A stretch of DNA of 7,662 bases from CAYNFH01 sp964396385 (GCA_964396385.1 CAYNFH010000277.1:1-7662), one strand, 5' to 3'. Shown: positions 1 through 5,944, counted from the first letter of the stretch. The notes: a model not told the origin generated them from the letters alone. Program-made: numbers and translations.

Positions 1-2
1 TT

Positions 3-200
3 TACACCACGGATCTTACGCAGTTGAACTCCAACCTGGGTTCCACGCCTGTGTGTCCCTCCGGCGGCACCTACAGCGTGGCCATCAGCACGGGCGCCAG
101 CACCGCCAACAACGGCAAGACTGTTCCGAGCGGCGGCCTGGTGATCTCCTGCAGTCAGACCGGCCATGGTGTGTTTGCTCCGGGTATCGACAGCCAGTAG
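3..200 (+). CDS. C-terminal fragment of a type IV pilin / pseudopilin-like protein (5' end outside window)
   Basis: The reading frame is open from the window edge and ends at TAG (198-200), giving the last 65 residues. Seen: a Cys-Pro-Ser-Gly-Gly-Thr-Tyr motif about 17 residues in, a Thr/Ser/Gly/Asn-rich stretch, then Val-Ile-Ser-Cys-Ser, a Gly-His-Gly and a short polar tail. A CPxGGTY segment followed by a second Cys close to a Gly-His is typical of the C-terminal domain of small prepilin-like proteins, which carry an N-terminal methylation/cleavage motif and are assembled by type IV pilus or type II secretion machinery. That N-terminal motif lies outside the window, so the assignment rests on the tail alone. 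The two cysteines could form the C-terminal disulfide seen in many pilins. A strong intrinsic terminator follows 22 bp downstream, so this is the last gene of its transcript. Confidence 0.6.
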   Translation, partial: YTTDLTQLNSNLGSTPVCPSGGTYSVAISTGASTANNGKTVPSGGLVISCSQTGHGVFAPGIDSQ

Positions 201-222
201 TTAGAGGCTGCCGCAAAGGCGC

Positions 223-263
223 AAAGGGCGGTCCTTCCCACAAGGAGGGACCGCCCTTTCTTC
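223..263 (+). terminator. Intrinsic terminator of the pilin-like gene
   Basis: A 12-bp perfect stem (223-234 with 248-259) extends inward by four more pairs, one of them G-T, to a 5-nt loop at 239-243, about 16 bp in all. The 3' arm ends in TTT and is followed by CTTC, giving a broken T-rich tail. It starts 22 nt after the pilin-like stop codon. The 5' arm begins with AAA, so it might also work weakly for transcripts arriving on the minus strand. Confidence 0.85.
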
Positions 264-873
264 GTATGGCTGCCGTCATGGGTGTGCGCGCAGGGTGCCT
301 GTGATGCCGCGGCCTTCTGTGAGAACGTACGCCTTCACGTAGGGCTGGACCACGTTCCGCATATGATCCCACGCGCCGACTGGTGCGCTAGTCTAAAGCA
401 GCCACGTTCTGCTCGCAGGCGGAGTTTTGCGGACCGATGATAGAACCTCTGCACAGATGCTGGTGGTCTGCCAAGCGGCGGACCGAGTTGGAGTATTCCG
501 GCGGTGTGCTTCGCAGCAGCGGCACTTCTCTCCCCGTGCTGTTCGCGCCGTTTGTGGGACAGCCGCTCCACTGGCTCACCTGGGGCTACGGGCCATTTCC
601 GTCGGGGAACTTGCCGGAGAACTTGCTGCTGCTTGCGGTGTCCGCATCCGAACCGTCACCCTCTGCCGAACAGACGTGGTAGAAAGTAGTAAGCGCCGGA
701 CGCGACAATGGACCCGCGCGGGAATGCTACGGGTAGAGGGTGGCGCCGCGACCTTCGAGCCGCCAACCGGCGCGCGGAGTAGCCGCCAGGATCCCGGCGG
801 AACAGACCGGTGAGGCCGCCCCCGACCGGGCGAGGCCGCCGGCAGAGTTGCCGGGGCCCTGGCATGCGGCAAT

Positions 874-891
874 TTGACACGCGCGTGTCAA
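874..891. repeat. 18-bp perfect palindrome, operator-like, inside a longer inverted repeat
   Basis: TTGACACGCGCGTGTCAA is a perfect 18-bp palindrome with no spacer. Complementarity continues outward, with one G-T pair, two A-T pairs, a single bulged C at 870 and four more pairs, so the inverted repeat spans about 866-898. A palindrome without a loop is more typical of a dimeric repressor site (TetR or LacI type) than of a terminator, and no T-run follows. No gene start lies next to it, so its target is unclear. TTGACA at 874-879 also matches a consensus -35 box, but I found no good -10 about 17 nt downstream. Confidence 0.55.
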
Positions 892-959
892 GTTCCGCCA
901 GCGTGTTTGCGCGTGCCACACCCAGGCGGACGGCCCAAACCGCGGGAGAGCCCCGCCAC

Positions 960-988
960 ACGCGGGGCAGCAGCCGGCCTACCGGAAC
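960..988. repeat. Direct repeat, copy A (29 bp, partner at 1031-1059)
   Basis: This segment matches 1031-1059 at 25 of 29 positions, 71 bp apart. The identical core GGCAGCAGCCGGCC is at 966-979 here and 1037-1050 in the partner. It ends in CCGGAAC, a tail that resembles the ends of the hairpin repeats further downstream. Confidence 0.7.
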
Positions 989-1030
989 CTGCTATGAGAT
1001 TGCCAGGCTGCATGCTAGCACTAGTGCCGC

Positions 1031-1094
1031 ACGCGAGGCAGCAGCCGGCCCGCGGGAACTGTCCCGCAGGGACGGTCGCGGTTCCGGCGCTGCC
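1031..1094. repeat. Direct repeat, copy B, within a nested stem-loop
   Basis: Positions 1031-1059 are the second copy of the 29-bp repeat. The sequence to 1094 can fold on itself: GGCAGC (1037-1042) pairs with GCTGCC (1089-1094), GCCGG (1044-1048) with CCGGC (1084-1088), CGCG (1051-1054) with CGCG (1077-1080), and GTCCC (1061-1065) with GGGAC (1069-1073) around a 3-nt loop. This makes a nested hairpin of about 58 nt. Such a fold could be a structured RNA or a REP-like element. GC-rich DNA forms stems easily, so the case rests on the nesting together with the repetition. Confidence 0.5.
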
Positions 1095-1130
1095 TGCGAA
1101 GCCCGCGCAGCGGCTCGTTATGAGGGGAGG

Positions 1131-1157
1131 CTGAGGGGGCGAATGAAGCCCCCTCAG
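1131..1157. repeat. Perfect 10-bp hairpin
   Basis: CTGAGGGGGC (1131-1140) and GCCCCCTCAG (1148-1157) are exact reverse complements around the 7-nt loop GAATGAA. No T-run follows on either strand, so it is not a canonical intrinsic terminator. It directly precedes the three tandem hairpin repeats and probably belongs to the same element. Confidence 0.7.
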
Positions 1158-1158
1158 C

Positions 1159-1256
1159 GGGAGCACGAGGGCAGAGCCCTCGGAACAGGGCCGCGGGAGC
1201 CAGAGGGCAGAGCCCTCGGAATCTGCAGGAGCACGAGGGCGGGAGCCCTCGGAACC
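1159..1256. repeat. Three tandem hairpin repeats (32-36 bp spacing)
   Basis: Three units share the order GGAGC, a short linker, a GAGGGC/GCCCTC hairpin and a CGGAA tail. The hairpins are at 1166-1182 (7-bp stem, AGA loop), 1203-1217 (6-bp stem, AGA loop) and 1234-1251 (7-bp stem, GGGA loop). The GGAGC starts lie at 1160, 1196 and 1228, so the spacing is 36 and 32 bp. The second unit has lost the outer C-G pair of its stem. The third has a changed loop but a kept stem, a compensating pattern. The array lies just downstream of the minus-strand kinase gene, so it would fall in that gene's 3' untranslated region if transcription continues. Confidence 0.75.
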
Positions 1257-1333
1257 GGACCGATGGTGACGACCCCATGCCGCCCACACCGTTTCGCTCG
1301 CAGCTTATCTCGTCGGTCTAATGCGGAGCCTCG

Positions 1334-1921
1334 CTAGGCTTCCCCGCATCGGGCCTTGAGCACCGCCTGCCAGGCGGCGTCTGCCAGGTCGTCCGGAGGA
1401 AGAGTGGCGTCCAGCACCTGGTCCGCGCAGTCAGAGGCCCGCTGCTGCGCCTCATAGAGGCGGTGTATCTGCTCCCCCAGATAGTCCTCCAGGAAGAGCA
1501 GGACGTCCGCCCCCGCCCGTCCCTCGCGCAGGAGCTTGCGCGCGAGCGCCACGTCCAGCGGCAGGTGCAGGTGGATGGCGTAGTCAATCAGGGGCGCGAT
1601 CTCCGCCCGCTGCCGCCCCCATGGCTCCTCTAGCACGATCAGCGACGCCGCTTCCGAGCGCCGGCCCGCCGGGGAGACGACGGACCTCCCCTCGCGCAGA
1701 GACCGCAGGTCCTCCACCAGGCGCGGTATCCGGATGAAGGCGCTGGGGTCGCAGCCGCCCGCAATCCACTCCGGCAGGTCGCACGTCCAGGCGCCCTCCG
1801 CCCGGTAGTAGTCATCGTAGAAGAGGATCGTCCCGGGTCCACGCTCCGCCAGCGCGTTCACCAGCGTTGTCTTGCCCGCGCCGCTCGCTCCGCTCACCGC
1901 TATCACAAAACGCTCTTTCAA
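1334..1921 (-). CDS. Uridine kinase-like P-loop kinase
   Basis: A 195-residue protein of the uridine kinase / phosphoribulokinase branch of P-loop NTPases, expected to transfer the ATP gamma-phosphate to a nucleoside or other small hydroxyl substrate in the cytoplasm. Seen: a Walker A motif GASGAGKT at residues 11-18 after a hydrophobic beta strand; a Tyr-Asp-Asp-Tyr-Tyr motif at 35-39, where this family has its DD(Y/F)Y substrate/Mg site; a strand ending Val-Leu-Glu-Glu-Pro-Trp-Gly at about 96-102, matching the family's acidic strand end; and an Arg-rich lid near residues 125-135. The length is slightly short for uridine kinase (about 200-215). The start is TTG (1919-1921), with GGAGAAAGG ending 8 nt upstream. 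The gene is divergent from RNase D. No clear terminator follows, although an imperfect hairpin (1321-1349) covers the stop codon. The substrate is uncertain, so I give no symbol. Confidence 0.85.
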   Translation of the reverse strand: MKERFVIAVSGASGAGKTTLVNALAERGPGTILFYDDYYRAEGAWTCDLPEWIAGGCDPSAFIRIPRLVEDLRSLREGRSVVSPAGRRSEAASLIVLEEPWGRQRAEIAPLIDYAIHLHLPLDVALARKLLREGRAGADVLLFLEDYLGEQIHRLYEAQQRASDCADQVLDATLPPDDLADAAWQAVLKARCGEA

Positions 1922-1946
1922 ACGCGCGGCCTTTCTCCAGGCGAAC

Positions 1947-1974
1947 GGGCCGGCCGGAAGTCTTCGGCCGGCCC
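1947..1974. repeat. Inverted repeat in the kinase / RNase D divergent gap
   Basis: GGGCCGGCCG (1947-1956) is the exact reverse complement of CGGCCGGCCC (1965-1974), and two further pairs (one G-T) reduce the loop to about 4 nt. It lies 26 nt upstream of the kinase start, within its probable leader, and 28 nt upstream of the RNase D -35 box. No T-run follows on either strand. It could be a leader hairpin, a protein binding site or a terminator-like insulator between the two promoters. Confidence 0.6.
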
Positions 1975-2001
1975 CACGTGCAACATGTTTCGTCCCTGCG
2001 C

Positions 2002-2030
2002 TTGACTCTCCCCGTCCGGCACGCTGTAAT
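2002..2030 (+). promoter_or_regulatory. Sigma70-type promoter of the RNase D gene
   Basis: TTGACT (2002-2007, five of six to the -35 consensus) and TGTAAT (2025-2030, five of six to TATAAT) are separated by exactly 17 bp. Transcription would begin near 2036-2038, leaving a leader of about 40 nt before the TTG start at 2077. The promoter is correctly oriented and placed, which is good support in such GC-rich DNA. Confidence 0.7.
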
Positions 2031-2063
2031 CTACTCTCGTGAGATCACAAGTAACCGCTCCCC

Positions 2064-2070
2064 AGGAGGA
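2064..2070 (+). promoter_or_regulatory. Ribosome binding site that fixes the RNase D start
   Basis: AGGAGGA matches the anti-Shine-Dalgarno sequence fully and sits 6 nt before TTG 2077. It excludes the longer upstream in-frame starts, which would lie upstream of the promoter. Confidence 0.8.
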
Positions 2071-2076
2071 ACCCGC

Positions 2077-3228
2077 TTGATCCAGACGGTCGATGAGCTG
2101 CGCGGCCTCCTGCAGAAACTACGCGGCGAGCGAGAGATCGCCCTGGACTGCGAGTTCCACGGCGAAGGACGGTACCGTCCCGAGCTGCACCTGGTGCAGA
2201 TCGCCACCCGGGATTCGGCCGCGGCTATTCCCGGCGAGCTGGACCTGGCTCCGCTGGGAGACATGCTCGCGGACCCCGCCGTGAGGAAGGTTTTCCATGC
2301 AGGCGAGGAAGACCTCCGCCTGCTGGCGCGCGCCACCGGTAAGCCCATTCGCAACGTGCTGGACACGCAGATTGCCGCCGCGTTCGCCGGGTATGGCGCA
2401 TCTCCCTCTTATGCGGCGCTGGTGGAGCGGATTCTCGGTGTCGCTCTCCCCAAGGCGCACCAGTACAGCAACTGGGCGGCGCGTCCCCTCTCCAAAGAGC
2501 AGCTAGAGTACGCACTGAACGATGTCCGCTACCTGCCGGCGGTTGCGCAGGCCCTGGAAGAGGAGCTTGACCGGCGCGGTCGGCTGCAGTGGGCCGCCGA
2601 GGCGACGGAGGAGATGGTCGCCAGGGCCTTCTCGCCGCCGGACCGCTCGCGGCTCTACCTGAAGCTGGGCCCCATCCACTCCCTGTCGCGCCGGCAGCTT
2701 GCCATTCTCAGGGAAGTGGCGGCCTGGAGGGACCAGCGCGCGGAGGCCACCAACCGCTCTCTGGGCCGGGTAGCCCTGGACGAAGCCTTGAGGCAGTTGG
2801 CATTCCGGCCTCCGCGGCACGTGGAGGAGCTGCGCAAGGTACGCGGGATACACGACCACCATGGCCTGTTCGCCGCGGTGGAGCGGGCGCTGAAGCTGCC
2901 GGACGACGCCTGCCCGCCTCTGCCGGAGCAGCGGACGGAGGACGAGCGGACGGAGTTGGCATCAGCACTGCTCGGCGTAAGCCTCCGGCGGCTAGCCCGC
3001 GAGCTGGACCTGGCGCCCTCCGCGCTGGCGAACCGGGCGCAGCTCGACGCTCTGGCCGCCTGGCATTTTGCCGGCCGCCCGGATCCTCCGCCGGACATCC
3101 GCCTCCTGACCGGTTGGCGTCGGGACGCAGCAGGCGAGCTGCTCCTCGCCGTCCTGGACGGCCGCTACACCCTGCGCGTGGAAGCCGCCTCCCCGGACGG
3201 CATCGCGCTGGAACCCTTTCAGCCTTGA
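2077..3228 (+). CDS. rnd: Ribonuclease D (3'-5' exoribonuclease with HRDC domain)
   Basis: A 383-residue cytoplasmic exonuclease that trims 3' ends of structured RNAs, such as tRNA precursors, using two divalent metal ions. All DEDDy catalytic elements are visible: Exo I with Asp24 and Glu26 (Leu-Asp-Cys-Glu-Phe), Exo II with Asp79 (His-Ala-Gly-Glu-Glu-Asp-Leu), and Exo III with Tyr145 and Asp149 (Tyr-Ala-Leu-Asn-Asp). An HRDC domain follows at about 203-280, with the typical Trp-Arg-Asp...Asn-Arg pattern at 217-227. The remaining C-terminal region (about 290-383) ends with a Leu-Leu-Thr-Gly-Trp-Arg-Arg segment. The length matches the roughly 375 residues of the Escherichia coli enzyme. The frame is open upstream to 1867, but TTG at 2077 is the start because AGGAGGA lies at 2064-2070, 6 nt before it, with a good promoter just upstream. 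It is transcribed as a single gene unless the tiny downstream frame at 3238 is translated. Confidence 0.93.
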   Translation: MIQTVDELRGLLQKLRGEREIALDCEFHGEGRYRPELHLVQIATRDSAAAIPGELDLAPLGDMLADPAVRKVFHAGEEDLRLLARATGKPIRNVLDTQIAAAFAGYGASPSYAALVERILGVALPKAHQYSNWAARPLSKEQLEYALNDVRYLPAVAQALEEELDRRGRLQWAAEATEEMVARAFSPPDRSRLYLKLGPIHSLSRRQLAILREVAAWRDQRAEATNRSLGRVALDEALRQLAFRPPRHVEELRKVRGIHDHHGLFAAVERALKLPDDACPPLPEQRTEDERTELASALLGVSLRRLARELDLAPSALANRAQLDALAAWHFAGRPDPPPDIRLLTGWRRDAAGELLLAVLDGRYTLRVEAASPDGIALEPFQP

Positions 3229-3311
3229 GGAGCGCCCATGCGGTTCGGGTGCAGCTCCGCGCCGTGGTGACCATGGGCTCTCCCAGTGCCGTTGCTCCTG
3301 GCCCGGGCCGG
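3229..3311. other. Convergent gap between rnd and the minus-strand operon
   Basis: No canonical intrinsic terminator is visible for either transcript. GGAGC (3229-3233) can pair with GCTCC (3254-3258) over an imperfect stem, and GGCCCGGGCC (3300-3309) is a 10-bp self-complementary block next to the end of the minus-strand operon. Neither has a T-run. Termination here may be Rho-dependent or may occur by collision of convergent transcripts. Confidence 0.4.
3238..3270 (+). other. 10-codon open frame with a strong ribosome binding site directly after rnd
   Basis: GAGGAG (3227-3232) overlaps the end of the rnd stop codon and stands 5 nt before ATG 3238, an optimal arrangement. The frame closes at TGA 3268-3270 after ten residues (Met-Arg-Phe-Gly-Cys-Ser-Ser-Ala-Pro-Trp). 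It could be a real micro-ORF coupled to rnd, the remains of a lost downstream gene, or chance. Continuing past the stop or shifting frame does not give a recognisable protein. Confidence 0.25.
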
Positions 3312-4676
3312 TTAATGCGAAGGCTGCTTCAAGACCGGGACGACCAGATCGATCGGATATGGTTTGAGGTACGCCGTTTCCCGGACCACAAGCGTAAGCG
3401 TCGGGATTCGGGCCGGCGGGTGCTGCGGGAGGTCGAAGCTGAACTGCTTGGTATCTTCCGGCCCAATCAACAGCCCACCGGCCCAACCTGTCCGTCTGTA
3501 TCCGCCGGCCCGCACGACGCTCAGATCGATGGCCCTCCTGTGCTTCCGGTATAGAGGTGAGCTGGGAAGGCGCAGGCTCATCCAGCCGGGCGCCACCTTC
3601 ACAAGCAGGTTCATGCCGGACGTAACGGTGGGGTGATTGGGATCCATGTTCTGCACCGGGAGTGTAATGGTGATGCCGCTCGGGGTCTTGGCGAACTGGG
3701 CCCGGGCGACGCGGAAGAAGACGCTGTCTTCGTGCCTTACAACCTCGATATCGTGAAACGTCACCTGCTCGTCGTAGTTATCGAACGGAACCACAGCTCC
3801 CTGGAGGCGCGCGTAGCGGTCGTACATCCAGTACGGCGCGAACCGATGCGCCTCGACCTCCGCGCCTGACTTCGGATCGATCGGGTTCTCTTTAGCGCTT
3901 GAGGGCTCGGGCTTGTAGGCGACAGACTCCCACTCGTTCCAAACGCCGGTTATCCGCAGGTCGCGCCCGTAGGGCCTGTTCGGGGCGCCGGTCGCCTTCA
4001 GGGAGTACCGAATGCTATGGCGGTCGCTATCCGATCCCGGCCAGTCTTCGCGGTAGGCCCATCCTCGTACCGTTATCCCGGGGACTCGCACTGTACTCCG
4101 GATCCTCGGATGAACCAGCATGTGGCGCATCCGGGGCAGATGCGTTATTCGCCAGCGTACGGTTGCTCCTCGCCTGTCATGAAGAAGGATGTCCGCGTAG
4201 CGAACCGCGTTGGGGTAGCCTGGCCACAGGTAGGCGAAGAGCAGGTTGGGCTCGCCCGTAACCCTGGGCGGCTTCCTGTCCGATAGATGGAACTCAAGCT
4301 CCGGCCTCCAGGGGACACCGATATGGTCGCCCGTCGATAGGCGCGCAGTGATTGTGATGGCGTCTCTTAGGACGCTGGCCTTGGTCCCGCTGCCCTGGAT
4401 GGGCGCAAACGGCGCTCTGATCCAGAAGGCGGTGCCGTCCGCCCCGTTGCCTACGATAAAGCCGTCGTACTCTCTGCCCGGGCCGAGCTTGAGCTTGCAC
4501 TCGCCGCCCCAATCCGTCCGTTGGACCGCCAGGAGCGTGTAGCCACTCTGTCGGCGCGGCGTGCTCGGATCCAGCCGGGCCGGAGGTCCGGCGCCCTGCG
4601 CCAGCGCCAACGCGGGGCAGGGTAGAACGCCCAGCATCCCCACTGCTCCGGCAATCCACAATGCCTGTGCTCTCAT
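3312..4676 (-). CDS. Secreted protein of unknown family
   Basis: 454 residues, not recognised. Seen: a clear Sec signal peptide (positive Met-Arg, a hydrophobic stretch to about residue 25, and an Ala-Leu-Ala/Gln cleavage site near 26-27), with no lipobox, so export and cleavage by signal peptidase I are expected. The mature part has alternating polar and hydrophobic segments suggesting a beta-rich fold, many Trp/Tyr/Arg residues, a single Cys (residue 60) and no transmembrane segment. There is no obvious catalytic motif, internal repeat or cell-wall anchor. The Trp/Tyr-rich beta character would suit a surface-binding or carbohydrate-associated protein, but that is only inference. Its ATG overlaps the stop of the upstream acetyltransferase gene as ATGA (4673-4676), which implies translational coupling and co-expression. 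It is the last gene of the operon. Confidence 0.75.
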   Translation of the reverse strand: MRAQALWIAGAVGMLGVLPCPALALAQGAGPPARLDPSTPRRQSGYTLLAVQRTDWGGECKLKLGPGREYDGFIVGNGADGTAFWIRAPFAPIQGSGTKASVLRDAITITARLSTGDHIGVPWRPELEFHLSDRKPPRVTGEPNLLFAYLWPGYPNAVRYADILLHDRRGATVRWRITHLPRMRHMLVHPRIRSTVRVPGITVRGWAYREDWPGSDSDRHSIRYSLKATGAPNRPYGRDLRITGVWNEWESVAYKPEPSSAKENPIDPKSGAEVEAHRFAPYWMYDRYARLQGAVVPFDNYDEQVTFHDIEVVRHEDSVFFRVARAQFAKTPSGITITLPVQNMDPNHPTVTSGMNLLVKVAPGWMSLRLPSSPLYRKHRRAIDLSVVRAGGYRRTGWAGGLLIGPEDTKQFSFDLPQHPPARIPTLTLVVRETAYLKPYPIDLVVPVLKQPSH

Positions 4677-5257
4677 GGCGCTTTCTTGACGTGCGGCACG
4701 GCCTCTTCCTCCGACCTGGCGGGCGGGTCGGTCCGTTCGATGGCATAGCGGACGTACTCAATGCACTCATTGTCTTCGCTTAGCTCGGCCCATCGCTCGA
4801 CCGGCGACATGCCGCACTTCTCCATGACCCGCGCCGAGGCCACATTGCCGCACTCACAGAAGTCGGAGATGCGGCTTGCCCCCAGGGCGACAAACATGAA
4901 CCGGATGGCCGCCCGAAGGGCTTCCGTCATGTAGCCGCGGCCCCAGTAGCCGGGCAGAAGCGCATAGCCGAAGCTGTAGTCGCCCTGTTGCGGGTCGCTC
5001 GGCCGGCCCCATCCTATCCAGCCTACCGGCTGTCCCGTGGCCCGTTCTTCGATGACCAGGTTGTACGCTTCACGCGGTTGCAGGCTGTTGTGGTGGACCG
5101 CGTCCCGGACCCACCGCTGGAGATCCTCCGGGGAGTCGAGTCTCAGCCAGGATTGGTAGCGGATGATGGAAGGCTCCCGCGCCATCCGCGCGATCAGCTC
5201 CACGTCGGCGTCCGTCAGGTCCCGCAGCACGATCCGCGGCGTATCTAGCCTGAACAA
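4673..5257 (-). CDS. GNAT-family N-acetyltransferase (RimJ/RimL type)
   Basis: About 194 residues. The family moves an acetyl group from acetyl-CoA to an amine on a protein N-terminus or small molecule. Seen: the typical opening Leu-Asp-Thr-Pro-Arg-Ile-Val-Leu-Arg (residues 4-12); a central Val-Gly-Trp-Ile-Gly strand (78-82); the acetyl-CoA pyrophosphate loop Gly-Tyr-Trp-Gly-Arg-Gly-Tyr at 103-109, followed by Met-Thr-Glu-Ala; and the later Asn-Val-Ala-Ser-Ala-Arg-Val-Met-Glu-Lys-Cys-Gly motif typical of this branch. I choose TTG 5257 because AGGGAG lies 10 nt upstream and it gives the usual N-terminus. A TTG at 5281 would add eight residues but has no ribosome binding site. The gene is 49 nt after the DHFR-like gene and overlaps the secreted-protein gene by 4 nt. 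The acetyl acceptor cannot be read from the sequence. Confidence 0.85.
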   Translation of the reverse strand: MFRLDTPRIVLRDLTDADVELIARMAREPSIIRYQSWLRLDSPEDLQRWVRDAVHHNSLQPREAYNLVIEERATGQPVGWIGWGRPSDPQQGDYSFGYALLPGYWGRGYMTEALRAAIRFMFVALGASRISDFCECGNVASARVMEKCGMSPVERWAELSEDNECIEYVRYAIERTDPPARSEEEAVPHVKKAP

Positions 5258-5306
5258 CGACTCGTTTCTCCCTATGCACAATGTGAAGCAGTGGAGTTAG
5301 AGCGAT

Positions 5307-5849
5307 TTACCCGAAGCGGCCGGTTTCTCGGCGCTGGACGCGGTAAAGCACGTAGACGCACCCGTTCTTGAAGGGACGGCACTCCAGCAGATCCAGCTCG
5401 ATCTGCCGGCCCATTGGGTGTATCGCGGGGATACCGGAACCGAGGAACGTGGGGTGGATATTGAATCCCACCTCGTCGATCACATCGGCTTCGAACAGCG
5501 AACGGGCAAGGTCCCCACCGCCCATCAGGCAGATGTCCTTTCCCTTCTGCTCCTTGAGGCTCCGGACGAAGTCCCCGGCGTTCTCCCGCACCAGAGTGAA
5601 TCCGCGAGGTTCTTCCGCAAGCGTGCGCGAGAAGAGGTAGTTCCGCGCCTTGGAGAATCCGCGGCCCTGGCTGCTGCGTACCGCTACCTCCCAGGTCTTC
5701 CGTCCCCATAGAACGGTATCGATGTTCTTCCAGTAAGCCGCCATCATTTCGGCGGCCTCGTCGCTCCAGCGCAGCCAGTCCACAGAGTAGTCCGGCCGTG
5801 CCAGGTAGCTGTCCAGACTGATCGCCCCGCCATAGGTCACTTTCCGCAT
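5307..5849 (-). CDS. Dihydrofolate reductase / RibD C-terminal family protein
   Basis: 180 residues of the DHFR-like fold shared by bacterial dihydrofolate reductases and the reductase half of RibD, using NADPH as cofactor. Seen: an opening strand with Ser-Leu-Asp-Ser-Tyr-Leu-Ala-Arg-Pro-Asp and a Val-Asp-Trp (about residues 11-25), the variant of the family's Ser-Leu-Asp-Gly pattern; Asp-Thr-Val-Leu-Trp-Gly-Arg-Lys-Thr-Trp-Glu in the middle, where the family has its Gly-Arg-Lys-Thr-Tyr motif; a Met-Gly-Gly-Gly-Asp cofactor loop; and the following Asp-Glu-Val...His-Pro segment. The start is ATG 5849 because GGGAGG lies 5 nt before it. The frame is open 30 codons further up but has no ribosome binding site there. 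Proteins of this group often act on unknown pterin or pyrimidine-like substrates, so classical folate reduction should not be assumed. Confidence 0.85.
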   Translation of the reverse strand: MRKVTYGGAISLDSYLARPDYSVDWLRWSDEAAEMMAAYWKNIDTVLWGRKTWEVAVRSSQGRGFSKARNYLFSRTLAEEPRGFTLVRENAGDFVRSLKEQKGKDICLMGGGDLARSLFEADVIDEVGFNIHPTFLGSGIPAIHPMGRQIELDLLECRPFKNGCVYVLYRVQRRETGRFG

Positions 5850-5862
5850 TATCGCCTCCCAC

Positions 5863-5878
5863 GCAGCCGGCGGGCTGC
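5863..5878 (-). repeat. Short hairpin in the leader of the DHFR-like gene
   Basis: A 6-bp GC-rich stem (5863-5868 with 5873-5878) with a 4-nt loop lies 14 nt upstream of the ATG at 5849, next to the ribosome binding site. It could affect translation or be chance. The 95-nt gap to the upstream gene shows no convincing promoter. Confidence 0.3.
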
Positions 5879-5944
5879 CAGCTATAAAGAGCCTGTGGGA
5901 CCCCGTCGGGATATCGGCGCGTGATGGATGCGCGACCACCGCGC

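Larger units (their letters stand above)
264..1333. other. 1.07-kb region without a convincing gene; second half rich in palindromes and repeats
   Basis: Several frames are open for 60-175 codons, as expected at this GC content, but none has both a good ribosome binding site and a protein-like translation. The longest, plus strand 810-1337, encodes an Arg/Gly/Pro/Ala-rich product that simply reads through the repeats. I see no tRNA, tmRNA, RNase P RNA or known riboswitch signature. The first half (264-860) has no structure I can interpret. The second half carries the palindrome, the paired direct repeats and the hairpin cluster listed separately. Possible explanations are a non-coding RNA locus, a REP-like repeat island or the remains of decayed genes. 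Confidence 0.6.

Noticed and set aside
427..813. 128-codon plus-strand frame, and an 81-codon frame at 437-682, as possible genes
   Set aside because: The TTG start has a purine-rich stretch only 2-3 nt upstream, too close to work. The translation shows no recognisable motif, and overlapping frames are equally open.
874..879. TTGACA as the -35 box of a promoter
   Set aside because: No acceptable -10 lies 15-19 nt downstream, and the hexamer is explained by the palindrome.
1159..1256. CRISPR array
   Set aside because: There are only three imperfect units at uneven spacing, with internal hairpins and no unique spacers of constant length; no cas gene is present.
810..1337. 175-codon plus-strand open frame across the repeat cluster
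   Set aside because: The product is Arg/Gly/Pro-rich low-complexity sequence reading through hairpins and repeats, with no good ribosome binding site. Long open frames without meaning are expected at this GC content.
1321..1349. Intrinsic terminator of the kinase gene
   Set aside because: The stem is bulged and includes the stop codon, and no T-run follows on the minus strand.
2589..3554. 321-codon plus-strand frame overlapping rnd
   Set aside because: It runs in another frame through the HRDC half of RNase D and is Arg/Ala/Gly/Pro-rich; the RNase D frame has full catalytic motifs and a promoter.
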